22,807 bases of DNA, taken from IMG/VR virus record IMGVR_UViG_3300004369_000160, positions 1 through 22,807 of that record; one strand, 5' to 3'. Positions 7,840-16,266 of the stretch are shown here, piece by piece. The notes beneath the pieces were generated by a model. The model had not been told where the DNA came from, did no database searches, and worked only from the letters and a program-made list of their open reading frames with translations. A program made the translations under genes and the position numbers. Position 1 is the first letter of the stretch, and each line of letters starts with the position of its first letter. This DNA is from a virus.

Positions 7840-7993
7840 GGTGTTTATGACACTGCTAATTGACGATGAAGAATATCCTATGCCAGCAGATGGCAGAGTG
7901 GATGAAGAACTTGAAGAGGCACTTGAAGAAATGATATATGATATTGATGGTGTCAGAGTAAAAACAATAAGAACAGTTATGGAGAGTTACTAA
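7823..7993 (+). CDS. Small acidic hypothetical protein, 56 aa
   Basis: This short gene fills what otherwise looks like a 153-base gap. It opens with two ATGs (7823 and 7826) inside the end of the DUF3310-like gene, has GGAAGG at 7812-7817 as ribosome site, and stops with a TAA sharing one base with the RNR ATG (TAATG), the same coupling used elsewhere in this operon. The product begins with a short beta-like hydrophobic stretch (VTVKVFMTLLI), continues with an acidic helix (VDEELEEALEEMIYDI) and ends with a basic strand (VRVKTIRTV). No known family recognised. The exact fit between flanking genes is the main argument that it is real. Confidence 0.68.
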   Translation: MMVTVKVFMTLLIDDEEYPMPADGRVDEELEEALEEMIYDIDGVRVKTIRTVMESY

Positions 7994-9933
7994 TGAACAA
8001 TTATTTACCGACCGACTACCAAAACTTCATAGCCCTTTCACGCTATGCACGATGGAAAGAAAATGAGCAAAGGCGTGAGACATGGCAAGAAACTGTGTCT
8101 CGTTACTTTGACTACATCACAAACCACCTTCGTGACAAACACAATTACAAAGTCACAAAGGACATGCGCAACGAACTAGAGCAAGCGGTACTTAATCAGG
8201 ACATCATGCCAAGCATGAGGGCATTGATGACTGCTGGTCCTGCCCTAGACCGTTGCCATGTTGGTGGATACAACTGTTCATATGTACCAGTGGATAGCCC
8301 TCGTGCATTTGACGAGACTATGTACATCCTTATGTGTGGTACTGGTGTAGGCTTCAGTGTTGAACGCCATCATGTAGAGAAACTACCTATTGTGAATGAA
8401 GACTTTCATGAGACAGACACCATAATCAAGGTAGGTGACAGTCGTCCGGGATGGGCAAAGTCACTGAAAGAACTTATTGCTATGCTGTACACTGGACAGA
8501 TTCCTAAGTGGGATGTGTCAGAGGTACGCCCTGCAGGTGCAAGGCTCAAGACATTTGGTGGTAGGGCATCAGGTCCACAGCCACTTGTTGAGTTGTTTAA
8601 CTTCTGTATTGAAAAGTTCAAAGGTGCGGCAGGACGTAGGCTATACCCTATTGAATGCCATGACATCATGTGTAAGATTGGTGAGGTTGTAGTTGTTGGC
8701 GGTGTACGCCGTTCTGCACTCATCAGCTTGTCCAATTTGAATGATGACCAGATGCGTCATGCTAAAGCAGGTCAGTGGTGGGAGAATGAAGGACAACGTG
8801 CCTTGGCTAACAACAGTGTGGCATACAAAGAGAAGCCACAGATGGGTACATTCATGCGTGAGTGGATGTCACTGTATGATAGTAAGTCAGGTGAGCGTGG
8901 TATCTTCAATCGTCAGTCAGCAAAGAAACAAGCAGCTAAGAATGGTAGGCGTGACGCTGACCACGACTTTGGATGTAACCCTTGCTCTGAAATCATACTT
9001 CGTCCTTACCAGTTCTGTAACTTGTCAGAGGTAGTTGTACGAGCCTCAGACACACAACAGAGCCTGTTAAACAAGGTTCGACTAGCAACCATACTAGGCA
9101 CGTTTCAAGCCACGCTGACAGACTTTAAATACCTTCGTAAGATATGGAAGAATAACACAGAGGAAGAGCGTCTGCTTGGCGTGTCATTAACAGGTATTAT
9201 GGATAACCTGCTTATGTCTGGTAAGTCATCGCAGTTAGGCACAAACATTGCTACTACTCTTGCTTCACTTAAAAATGAAGCAATCAAAGTGAACGCTGAG
9301 TTGAGTAAGAAGTTGGGTATCAATCAGTCTGCCGCCATTACATGCGTCAAGCCTAGTGGTACAGTGTCACAGTTAGTTGACAGTGCGTCAGGCATTCATG
9401 CTCGTCACAATCCTTACTACATTCGTACTGTTCGTGGTGATAACAAAGACCCATTGACACAGTTTATGAAGGCACAAGGTATTCCAGCAGAGCCTGATGT
9501 CATGAAGCCTGATAGCACGACAGTGTTTAGCTTTCCAATGCAATCACCTAAGACTGCAATCACACGAAATGACATGTCAGCTATTGAGCAACTAGAGTTA
9601 TGGTTGGTATATCAATTGCATTGGTGTGAACACAAACCTTCTGTCACTATCTCTGTCAAGGAACATGAGTGGATGGAAGTTGGGGCATGGGTCTATGAAC
9701 ACTTTGATAATGTGTCAGGCATTAGCTTCTTACCACACAGTGAACATACATATCAGCAAGCACCTTATCAGGACATTGATGAAGAACAATATAAAAAGTT
9801 CTTGACACAAATGCCAGATAGTGTAGACTGGAGTAAGTTACCTGAGTTTGAAAAGGAAGACACAACATCAGGTGGTAGGGAGTTGGCTTGCACAGCAGGT
9901 GTCTGTGAAGTAGTTGACTTAACGGCTTCGTAG
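7993..9933 (+). CDS. nrdJ: Class II (adenosylcobalamin-dependent) ribonucleotide reductase, monomeric
   Basis: Reduces ribonucleotides to deoxyribonucleotides for phage DNA synthesis, using vitamin B12 as radical source rather than a second iron subunit. The 646-aa chain resembles the monomeric Lactobacillus-type enzyme. Cys331 in NPCSEI is the expected thiyl-radical cysteine with Glu333 beside it; Cys342 (FCNLSEV) lies 11 residues on, the same spacing as C408/C419 in the L. leichmannii enzyme. Cys95 (GYNCSY) is a candidate for the partner active-site cysteine. The C-terminal shuttle pair is Cys633 and Cys638, spaced as C731/C736. Other family blocks are GTGVGFSVERHHV (116-128) and VKPSGTVSQLVDSASG (452-467). 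Implies that the host makes or imports cobalamin. Confidence 0.95.
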   Translation: MNNYLPTDYQNFIALSRYARWKENEQRRETWQETVSRYFDYITNHLRDKHNYKVTKDMRNELEQAVLNQDIMPSMRALMTAGPALDRCHVGGYNCSYVPVDSPRAFDETMYILMCGTGVGFSVERHHVEKLPIVNEDFHETDTIIKVGDSRPGWAKSLKELIAMLYTGQIPKWDVSEVRPAGARLKTFGGRASGPQPLVELFNFCIEKFKGAAGRRLYPIECHDIMCKIGEVVVVGGVRRSALISLSNLNDDQMRHAKAGQWWENEGQRALANNSVAYKEKPQMGTFMREWMSLYDSKSGERGIFNRQSAKKQAAKNGRRDADHDFGCNPCSEIILRPYQFCNLSEVVVRASDTQQSLLNKVRLATILGTFQATLTDFKYLRKIWKNNTEEERLLGVSLTGIMDNLLMSGKSSQLGTNIATTLASLKNEAIKVNAELSKKLGINQSAAITCVKPSGTVSQLVDSASGIHARHNPYYIRTVRGDNKDPLTQFMKAQGIPAEPDVMKPDSTTVFSFPMQSPKTAITRNDMSAIEQLELWLVYQLHWCEHKPSVTISVKEHEWMEVGAWVYEHFDNVSGISFLPHSEHTYQQAPYQDIDEEQYKKFLTQMPDSVDWSKLPEFEKEDTTSGGRELACTAGVCEVVDLTAS

Positions 9934-10049
9934 TGATAGAGTGCAGTGGATTAGACTTGTTATGGTGGCAGTGGTGGATACTTGTAATGATTACAACCAA
10001 CACTGTCATTAACTTGATTGTGTTCTTTAAGCACAGGTTTAGGAGTTGA
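9933..10049 (+). CDS. Candidate 38-residue membrane peptide, GTG start
   Basis: The apparent gap after RNR holds an uninterrupted reading frame starting at a GTG that shares one base with the RNR stop (TAGTG) and ending 2 bases before the next ATG. The predicted peptide has a tryptophan-rich hydrophobic segment (about residues 9-32, including LLWWQWWILVMITTN and VINLIVFF) followed by a basic end (KHRFRS), as in a single-pass inner-membrane peptide with a cytoplasmic basic tail. No clear Shine-Dalgarno, so expression would depend on coupling to RNR translation. Function unknown. It could be chance, but tight fit plus hydrophobicity favours a gene. Confidence 0.48.
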   Translation: MIECSGLDLLWWQWWILVMITTNTVINLIVFFKHRFRS

Positions 10050-10051
10050 CA

Positions 10052-10243
10052 ATGGTAGGAAAGATTGGCATAAAGGATTATGTTGAACACAAAGATGGTT
10101 CAGCAACATTAACATTTGAGTGTGATGATGAAGCGAAGAAAGCACTCATTAACGAAGGGCTTATCTCGCTGCTTGAGAAGGCAGTCAGTGAGCATCACCC
10201 AGAGTATAAAGCAACAGAAGGAGAAGGAAGATGGAGAACCTAG
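10052..10243 (+). CDS. Hypothetical protein, 63 aa
   Basis: Not recognised. A small mixed alpha/beta protein with two short strands (KIGIKDYVEH and SATLTFECDDEA) followed by one helix (ALINEGLISLLEKAVSE). I use the ATG at 10052 because AGGAG at 10041-10045 lies 6 bases before it; a TTG at 10046 would be too close to that site. The 3' end overlaps the next gene by 13 bases. It lies between RNR and a second PD-(D/E)XK-like gene, so it belongs to the metabolic segment, but nothing in the protein points to a specific role. Confidence 0.65.
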   Translation: MVGKIGIKDYVEHKDGSATLTFECDDEAKKALINEGLISLLEKAVSEHHPEYKATEGEGRWRT

Positions 10244-10671
10244 AACCAAAGATTGAAGACAGAAAGAAGTTTGACATTGACCTTGAGTACGGTAAGGTGC
10301 GTGAAAAACAGGTAGCTGATATGCTACAGGATAAGAAGATTGAGGTGAAAAGTGAAAGAGACGTATGGCAGAAGACTGGAAACATTGCGATTGAGTATGA
10401 GTGCTACGGAAAACCAAGCGGCATCTATGCTACGGAATCGGATTACTGGTTTCACAATCTGTGTATTGGCGAAGATACGTTTGCTACTATTGTCTTTGAC
10501 ACAAAGAGTTTGAAGCGCATCATTGACAACCTTGATTACAAACGCAGCGTATCAGGTGGAGATAACAATGCATCACGTATGTACTTGCTCAACCTACAGA
10601 AGTTGTTCTCATCCGATGTAATCAAAGCATTTAAGGAGACACAGGATGAATTGGCTAGAGAAGCAAGCTAA
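10231..10671 (+). CDS. PD-(D/E)XK nuclease-like hypothetical protein, 146 aa
   Basis: Likely fold of a PD-(D/E)XK endonuclease, judged from DIDLEYGKVREKQVADML (15-32), then IEVKSERDVWQKTGN (37-51), in which Glu38 and Lys40 form the ExK element with Asp17 as a possible third residue. NIAIEYECYGKPSGI and SDYWFHNL after it resemble a recurring family of small phage proteins that I recall as uncharacterised nuclease-like. GAAGGAGAAGGA directly precedes the ATG. The C-terminal half is helical and basic. This would be the third nuclease of the arm after the RecB-like exonuclease and resolvase. Substrate unknown; confident it is a gene, moderately confident of the fold. Confidence 0.65.
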   Translation: MENLEPKIEDRKKFDIDLEYGKVREKQVADMLQDKKIEVKSERDVWQKTGNIAIEYECYGKPSGIYATESDYWFHNLCIGEDTFATIVFDTKSLKRIIDNLDYKRSVSGGDNNASRMYLLNLQKLFSSDVIKAFKETQDELAREAS

Positions 10672-11032
10672 AGAGTTTATGGAAAGGAAAGGCATGAGTA
10701 CAATTACAGCAACAGAGTATCAACAGAAGGCATCTGAGACAGCTATCTTCCCAAAAGAAAAAGCCCTTGAGTACATTACTCTTGGGCTGACAGGGGAAGC
10801 AGGTGAGATTGCAAATAAGGTGAAGAAACTTATTCGTGATGGAGCAGATAAGGAAACACTAGAGCAGAAGAAGATTGAGATTGGCTATGAGTTAGGTGAT
10901 GTGCTTTGGTATTGTGCTATGTTAGCACGTGAAGTGGATATTAACCTTGGGCATATTATGGAAAAGAACATTGAGAAGTTGCATTCACGTAAAGAACGTG
11001 GTACACTAGGTGGGTCTGGCGATAACAGATAA
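10646..11032 (+). CDS. mazG: MazG-like nucleotide pyrophosphohydrolase
   Basis: Hydrolyses nucleoside triphosphates to monophosphates; phage versions are proposed to clean the nucleotide pool or influence stringent signalling. The four-helix MazG core is seen with the metal-binding glutamates in LTGEAGEIANKVKK (Glu51, Glu54) and the second motif YELGDVLWYCAMLA (Glu82, Asp85). The usual preface of TEYQQKASETA leads into the core. Start choice: ATG 10646 has AGGAG 7 bases upstream (10634-10638), but ATG 10694 also has a purine-rich site and would begin at MSTITATEYQQ, closer to typical MazG N-termini. Last gene of the + strand arm; it ends in four consecutive in-frame TAA codons just before the terminator. 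Confidence 0.85.
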   Translation: MNWLEKQAKEFMERKGMSTITATEYQQKASETAIFPKEKALEYITLGLTGEAGEIANKVKKLIRDGADKETLEQKKIEIGYELGDVLWYCAMLAREVDINLGHIMEKNIEKLHSRKERGTLGGSGDNR

Positions 11033-11070
11033 TAATAATAATCTCCTTTCTAAATCATGGGCAAACTAAA

Positions 11071-11097
11071 AGGGGGCAATTAAGCCCCCTCTTTTTT
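11071..11097. terminator. Bidirectional intrinsic terminator between convergent arms
   Basis: A 7-bp G/C stem (AGGGGGC at 11071-11077 and GCCCCCT at 11084-11090) encloses the loop AATTAA and is followed on the + strand by CTTTTTT (11091-11097). On the - strand the same stem is followed by TTTTAGTTTG, a weaker U-rich tail. It sits between MazG and the 3' end of the 1199-aa gene, so it can end transcription from both sides. The T-run contains the TAA stop of the - strand gene (11096-11098). Confidence 0.88.
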
Positions 11098-14000
11098 ACA
11101 TAGCTTCTCTTGCTAATGTTCGCCCGACAGTAATTGCCATTATTAAATGATTCTTATCTGGTTCCATCTCTTGCATCTCAATAACATCTTTACCATATTT
11201 CTGCATATAGTAATCATCAGCAGCATTTCTTTCTGCCTTTGACATTGAGTTATATTCAGCACGGTCAAAAGGTGTATAACCTTCTTCACTTACTTTTATT
11301 GCTTCTATTTCACCAAGTTGTTTTGCAATACTTCTATACAATCCAAGACGATTACGTATGACAAGTCTTTTCTCTGCCTCAGTTTTAGATTGGTACTCTT
11401 CAGATTCTACGTAAGCAGATAGTTTATTTTCTATTTCTCCACCAAGGAATCTCTTTACGAATGCATCTGCCTTCTTATCACCAGTGCTAGGGGATATTTC
11501 AAAACTCTTATACCCTAGTCTAGTTAGTTCTTTTTCAGCAGGATTACGCTTGGCTTCTTTGCGAAGACCAATAAACTGTCCAACCATAGTACTTTGCCTA
11601 AACACTGGACCTTCTCTTGTCGGGCTTTCTAATTCAGGTAACTCTTTTGCATAACCCGGAAGGTCTTTAGCTATAGTATTAGATAATGCTTGACTGAATC
11701 TGCTAGATGAACCAAACCCTTCATACTGCTTTGAGTCACGGATAATAGCAGCCTCTGTATCATATGCTGCTTGCACATCTCTTACTACACGTATGGGTGT
11801 AGCAAAGCCACCAAAGATTTCACCTACATATTGACCACCTATCTCCGCTATCTTTTCAGAAGACTTGTCTGTTCCTTTAATTGACTCAAAGAAATTGTCA
11901 ACAACAAAGGAACTTGCACCTGTACGCCACTGCGCACCAGTAAATCCTTCTATGAAATCTTTTGAATCAATCGCTGTACCATTACCCATCTTAACAATCA
12001 CATCAGCAACCGCAAGATAAGGAGCGATAGGGAAGAATGGACGCAAGTCATATGTACCATTCTCAGTGCTACCTTCATACCACTTTACATCCTGATTATC
12101 TGAACGGTATTTGATAGCAGCCATTAGTGCAGCAGTACCAACTACACCTTTAGAAAAATCTTCTCTGGACTTACGAAATAATTGTGCAGCTTCTTTACCT
12201 TTAGCAGTAGCAAGGTCTACATTATCTGCTTTCTTAGCAGCTTCAGATGCTCTTCTGGCAAAGCGTCCTAACACATTAGTATAAGCAGAGGACACGACAC
12301 TTACAGGGCTGTACTGAAACTGAAACTGTAAAGCATTGACCATGAATCTAGCAAAAGGAAATGCGGCAGTACCAATAGGACCGGGTATTGGACCTAATGC
12401 CTCATTGAATTTTACGAAGTAATGCCCTACAGTATCTCCACCCTTTTTACCATCTGCTTTTGGCATACGAGAGAATGTAAAGGACAGAGATTCTTCAACA
12501 GCATCTGACAATACCGTACTAGGAAGTACCTTACCTGATGCTGTAAACTCTTCAAGACTTTTGTACTGACCTAACTTAGTAGGATTGTCTACAATAATAC
12601 CTGCACGGCGCATACGTTTATCTATAGTGTCTACAAATATAGCACGTCTAAACATAATATCTTGAGCAATGTTTAAGCCGTTTAGTTTTGTAGTAATCCA
12701 GCTAAGAGATTTATCACTGTCTACTTCCTGCAGTGTTCTGTTAATACGTGAAGCAAGAAATGTGTTGTGACTTAGTAGACTATCTGCTATATCTGCTGTA
12801 CCACTAACATCACGTAGTCTTGCCATCGCACCAAAGCTGTCACGAATAATGTCACGGAAACTTCCATTTGTTCCTGCTATCATATTACCTGACGTAGCAG
12901 CATCAGCACCACGTCCAATGTGATATATAGCTGCTTCAATAGCATTAGCTGCAGCTTCCATAGGCAGTCTAATAGCGGCAGTACCTACGTTACGTACTGT
13001 AGTAGAAATTTGTGTAACCATTAATGCACGTCTTTCACGGTCAAGACGTTGCATAAACTGATGACTCTTACCAAAGATGCCTATTATCTCATCACTAGGT
13101 AGTTGCTCTGTAAGAGCATCTGCAAGTTCTTTATCTATACGTGCTATGCCTTTAATTATTTTACCGACATTACTTGCTGTCTGTAAGAACCTACCAGCAT
13201 CTTGGTAGCTTGCACCCATAGCGTCAACAAACTGTTTATTTGTCAGACCAGATTGACGTAAAGCAGATTCAATGACATCCTCGCTGATGTCACCTTCAAT
13301 CATATCAAGGATACCTTTTTCAGTATCAGTACCAATGAGTAATTTTTCTGTCTGCTCTCTAATCTCTTTAGCAGATTTTTTCTCAGACATCTTTAGTGTG
13401 TCATTGACAATCTTACCAATGACTTCTGATGCTTGAGTTTCCTCGTTGACCATCTTTCCTAACTGACCGTTAGAAGCTAGGTCTTCTACAATAACAGTAA
13501 CAGCTTTACCTACACGCTGCATTAACTGTGTTCTAAACTGCATCTGTGCAGCAGGGTCTTTAGGTTCTGGTCCTAGTTCCTCTAGTACCTGTCTACCTGC
13601 ATCCTTATCAAATATATTATTAGCTATGTCACCGCTTTGATTTACTGCTTCATCACTTCTTTTACCAGCTTGTTCAGCAGCCTCATCTCTTAGTGCTTGC
13701 TCACGTACATTAAGTTGATTAGCAATCTTCTTTTGTTTGATACGTGCTTGTCTAGCATTACCTAGTAGTCTTTGACCATTTATACCACCAGAAATCTTTA
13801 AGCCACCTATACCAAAAGCAGTACCAAATGCACCTTCAGTACCTGCTCTAATAAAATCATAGCCCTCTTCAGGTTCACCATACTTCCAAGATAGTTTCTC
13901 TATTTCCTGTAACTTTAAATCTTGTACAGCTGCAGCACCTGCTTCTACGGTAACACCAGCAGCGGCAATCTTACCACCTGTTGTACTTAGAAGACGTTTG

Positions 14001-14695
14001 CCTGACATCTTAGCAGCTTCTTCTAGTGCCAGTTTTTTACCACCAGTCTTTAACGCTTGTACAATAGCACGTTGACCTACTGTAGCTGCAACTTTACCAG
14101 CACCAAAACCAATGTATGATAATGGGTCTAGTAAAAGTGACTTACCAAAGTCACGCAGAGCAGATAGATAACCTGTTCCACCTTCCTCATAAAAGGATGG
14201 TAGCTTTTCTAGCTGACTATATATGTAGCCAAACTTCATACGCTCTGCTTCATCTGCACTACGTACCCAGTTTAGTTGGCTTCCTAAATCAATACTGTTC
14301 CATTCAAACTCACGAGTGTGTGTAAGAAACCGTTTTAGATAGTCGGAGTCAGATTCATCTTCTTCTTTCTTACCCTCATCACCAAGACGATTAACCATAT
14401 ACTCACTGAGCATATCCATATATTCACTGTCACTTGCTAATTCTTCAAAAGTAAGTTCATCAGCAGTGTCAATATCTATATCGTCACCAAACTCACGAGG
14501 CTTTGGTGGTTTAAATTCATCTGGTATATCAAGGGATTCTTCGTCTTTAGCATAGAGAGAAGATACATAAGTGTCTAAATCAAATTCATCTGCAGACACT
14601 TCTTCTTGGTCAGGAATACCTGCGCTAGTAACTGTCTGTCTATCTTTACTATATAGAGAAGATATGTATGAATCTACATCAAATTCATCAGCCAT
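11096..14695 (-). CDS. Large putative internal virion (ejection) protein, 1199 aa
   Basis: By size, composition and position at the end of the virion gene block this resembles the large internal core/DNA-ejection proteins of podoviruses (T7 gp15/gp16 role); I see no lytic transglycosylase active site, so the assignment is contextual. It begins with an acidic region carrying a duplicated 17-residue motif (2-18 and 35-51). A long helical body follows, with alanine/glycine-rich stretches such as AAAGVTVEAGAAAVQ near residues 240-260 that could be membrane-active, and a charged C-terminus. The start shares one base with the previous stop (TAATG), so it is coupled to the 523-aa gene. Last gene of the - strand arm. 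Confidence 0.65.
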   Translation of the reverse strand: MADEFDVDSYISSLYSKDRQTVTSAGIPDQEEVSADEFDLDTYVSSLYAKDEESLDIPDEFKPPKPREFGDDIDIDTADELTFEELASDSEYMDMLSEYMVNRLGDEGKKEEDESDSDYLKRFLTHTREFEWNSIDLGSQLNWVRSADEAERMKFGYIYSQLEKLPSFYEEGGTGYLSALRDFGKSLLLDPLSYIGFGAGKVAATVGQRAIVQALKTGGKKLALEEAAKMSGKRLLSTTGGKIAAAGVTVEAGAAAVQDLKLQEIEKLSWKYGEPEEGYDFIRAGTEGAFGTAFGIGGLKISGGINGQRLLGNARQARIKQKKIANQLNVREQALRDEAAEQAGKRSDEAVNQSGDIANNIFDKDAGRQVLEELGPEPKDPAAQMQFRTQLMQRVGKAVTVIVEDLASNGQLGKMVNEETQASEVIGKIVNDTLKMSEKKSAKEIREQTEKLLIGTDTEKGILDMIEGDISEDVIESALRQSGLTNKQFVDAMGASYQDAGRFLQTASNVGKIIKGIARIDKELADALTEQLPSDEIIGIFGKSHQFMQRLDRERRALMVTQISTTVRNVGTAAIRLPMEAAANAIEAAIYHIGRGADAATSGNMIAGTNGSFRDIIRDSFGAMARLRDVSGTADIADSLLSHNTFLASRINRTLQEVDSDKSLSWITTKLNGLNIAQDIMFRRAIFVDTIDKRMRRAGIIVDNPTKLGQYKSLEEFTASGKVLPSTVLSDAVEESLSFTFSRMPKADGKKGGDTVGHYFVKFNEALGPIPGPIGTAAFPFARFMVNALQFQFQYSPVSVVSSAYTNVLGRFARRASEAAKKADNVDLATAKGKEAAQLFRKSREDFSKGVVGTAALMAAIKYRSDNQDVKWYEGSTENGTYDLRPFFPIAPYLAVADVIVKMGNGTAIDSKDFIEGFTGAQWRTGASSFVVDNFFESIKGTDKSSEKIAEIGGQYVGEIFGGFATPIRVVRDVQAAYDTEAAIIRDSKQYEGFGSSSRFSQALSNTIAKDLPGYAKELPELESPTREGPVFRQSTMVGQFIGLRKEAKRNPAEKELTRLGYKSFEISPSTGDKKADAFVKRFLGGEIENKLSAYVESEEYQSKTEAEKRLVIRNRLGLYRSIAKQLGEIEAIKVSEEGYTPFDRAEYNSMSKAERNAADDYYMQKYGKDVIEMQEMEPDKNHLIMAITVGRTLAREAM
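14543..14692 (-). repeat. Duplicated 17-residue N-terminal motif in the 1199-aa protein
   Basis: Residues 2-18 (ADEFDVDSYISSLYSKD) and 35-51 (ADEFDLDTYVSSLYAKD) match at 13 of 17 positions with conservative changes at the rest. The copies are encoded at 14642-14692 and 14543-14593, offset by 99 bases, which points to an in-frame tandem duplication. The spacer is unlike the repeats. The acidic, aromatic pattern looks like a docking peptide that may bind a partner during virion assembly; that role is inferred. Confidence 0.85.
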
Positions 14696-16266
14696 TATTC
14701 TAGCCCATATTCAGATGCTAATCTTTCTTGTGTAGCTTCGTCCATGTTTGTCTTTAATATTAAATCTTCAAATGCTGCCTTACGAATAGTCATATCTACA
14801 TTTTTATTTCTTGCAACATCAACCATAGTAGGTGTTTCATTAGGATTCCAAGTCACACCATCTGCAGTTTTACGACCAGCATCATCTATAGTAATCTCTG
14901 GTCCAGAAGGAGTAAACTTTCTTGTCGGTTCAGGAGTTTCAGGCTTTGGTAAATTTGCAAAAGCATTTTCTGCAATTACAGATAGTTCAGCAGCATCTAC
15001 TTCAGGATATATAGTATTTAAAGCATTCCATATATCTTCTGGAGAACTTGCTTTTGAAGCAGTTGCATTAGCAAAATCTAAAGGAGTTGGATATGTTTCT
15101 CTCACTTTAGCATTTTTATCTTCGTCAGGAACTCCTGCCATTACATCCATATCTGTGCCTGTACCTACTACACCACCATCTGTAGGCATATACATATCAA
15201 GACTATTTGTTTCAGCAAAGTTTTGGGCTTCTTTGTTTACATAATTACCTTGTGCATCTATTAGATTATCTCTAAAGAAAGAAGCATTGTACTCATCATG
15301 TTTTTGTTTTCTAAACTCTACTGCTTCTGGTCCTACGAGAGTTTCACCATTTGCAATAACGGTTGGTTGAGGGCCTCTATCATTATAACTAATATTGCTA
15401 TCTACTGTTGCTAGACCATCCTTATAATTGCTTCTATGAAATTGCCATTGCTGATAATCAAACTTATCATCTTTAATAGCAGCATTATACTTAGCAATAT
15501 TATTTGTTACATTATCTAAATCGTCACGCAATTTTATTTCTTGTTCTGCTGTTAAAGGTTGATTAGTAACAGGGTCAACACCTCTAGACAATGTTGATGT
15601 AATAATATTGAATTGTTGCTCCAGCTGTGGGATTTCATTTAATACTTGATTTCTATACTGTGTAGAGGCAACAGTACCACTTGTATCTATTGTCCCACCT
15701 ATTAAGTCATTAAACGCTTTCTTTTGTCTAGGTGGTATTAGTTTATTAATCTCAGCAGATGCTGTAGCACCTAAGTCTGGCGCACCCAAACCAATGTTAG
15801 CAAGTAATCCAGTATCCTGCATTTGAATATCTACAGGTTTAAGTTCCATACGAATAGAACCTAATGCATCTTCTCTTGATAGGTCAGCGTAGTCTTCTAA
15901 ATTGATATTGTCAAAAGCTACTCTCTCACTGATATTTTGTTTGACACCTGTAAGTCTGGATGTTTCATCCATGTCTGCAAAGAATTGACTTACAGATTCT
16001 ACACTGTTTCCAGCACCTTTATATGCAGCAAGTGCTTTTGCTACATCACCACCAAATTCATCAATCATTCTGTTAAGAAGTTTTTCAGCTTCAGCATCAT
16101 GTTCATCTGCCAAGTCCATCTTCTGTGCTTGGCGAGTCATCCAAAACTGTCTAGCGCGACTTACTTCTTCATCACGTTTTTCCATAGCATCTTGTAAAGA
16201 CTTATCAACACTTGTTGCAAGACCCGTTACAAGACCAGAACCAAAACTTCCACTAAACAATCCCAT
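14695..16266 (-). CDS. Putative internal virion protein, 523 aa
   Basis: Not recognised by family. The N-terminus is glycine/serine-rich and hydrophobic (MGLFSGSFGSGLVTGLATSV), followed by a long charged helix (about 20-75, rich in Asp, Glu, Arg, Gln), then mixed segments including PPRQKKAFNDLIGG and a C-terminal proline-rich linker (LPKPETPEPTRKFTPSGPE, about residues 432-450). Both ends are coupled by one-base TAATG overlaps to neighbouring virion-type genes. A hydrophobic glycine-rich N-terminus plus long helix suits an internal core or ejection protein inserting in the host envelope, but no catalytic domain is visible. The role is inferred from position between the 711-aa repeat protein and the 1199-aa protein. 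Confidence 0.6.
   Translation of the reverse strand: MGLFSGSFGSGLVTGLATSVDKSLQDAMEKRDEEVSRARQFWMTRQAQKMDLADEHDAEAEKLLNRMIDEFGGDVAKALAAYKGAGNSVESVSQFFADMDETSRLTGVKQNISERVAFDNINLEDYADLSREDALGSIRMELKPVDIQMQDTGLLANIGLGAPDLGATASAEINKLIPPRQKKAFNDLIGGTIDTSGTVASTQYRNQVLNEIPQLEQQFNIITSTLSRGVDPVTNQPLTAEQEIKLRDDLDNVTNNIAKYNAAIKDDKFDYQQWQFHRSNYKDGLATVDSNISYNDRGPQPTVIANGETLVGPEAVEFRKQKHDEYNASFFRDNLIDAQGNYVNKEAQNFAETNSLDMYMPTDGGVVGTGTDMDVMAGVPDEDKNAKVRETYPTPLDFANATASKASSPEDIWNALNTIYPEVDAAELSVIAENAFANLPKPETPEPTRKFTPSGPEITIDDAGRKTADGVTWNPNETPTMVDVARNKNVDMTIRKAAFEDLILKTNMDEATQERLASEYGLE

Noticed and set aside
9060-9100. Stretch resembling a tRNA T-arm (GGTTCGACTA)
   Set aside because: Lies within the RNR coding frame and no cloverleaf can be formed around it.
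10046-10054. TTG start two codons upstream of the 63-aa gene
   Set aside because: It would sit directly against AGGAG; the ATG at 10052 has correct spacing.
11041-11050. GAAAGGAG on the - strand near the terminator as a ribosome site
   Set aside because: No start codon follows at a usable distance and it reads away from the - strand gene end.
14744-15244. Long open frame of 166 codons on the + strand opposite the 523-aa gene
   Set aside because: Antisense shadow of a well-supported coding gene; no ribosome site and low-complexity Ser/Val composition mirrors the other strand.
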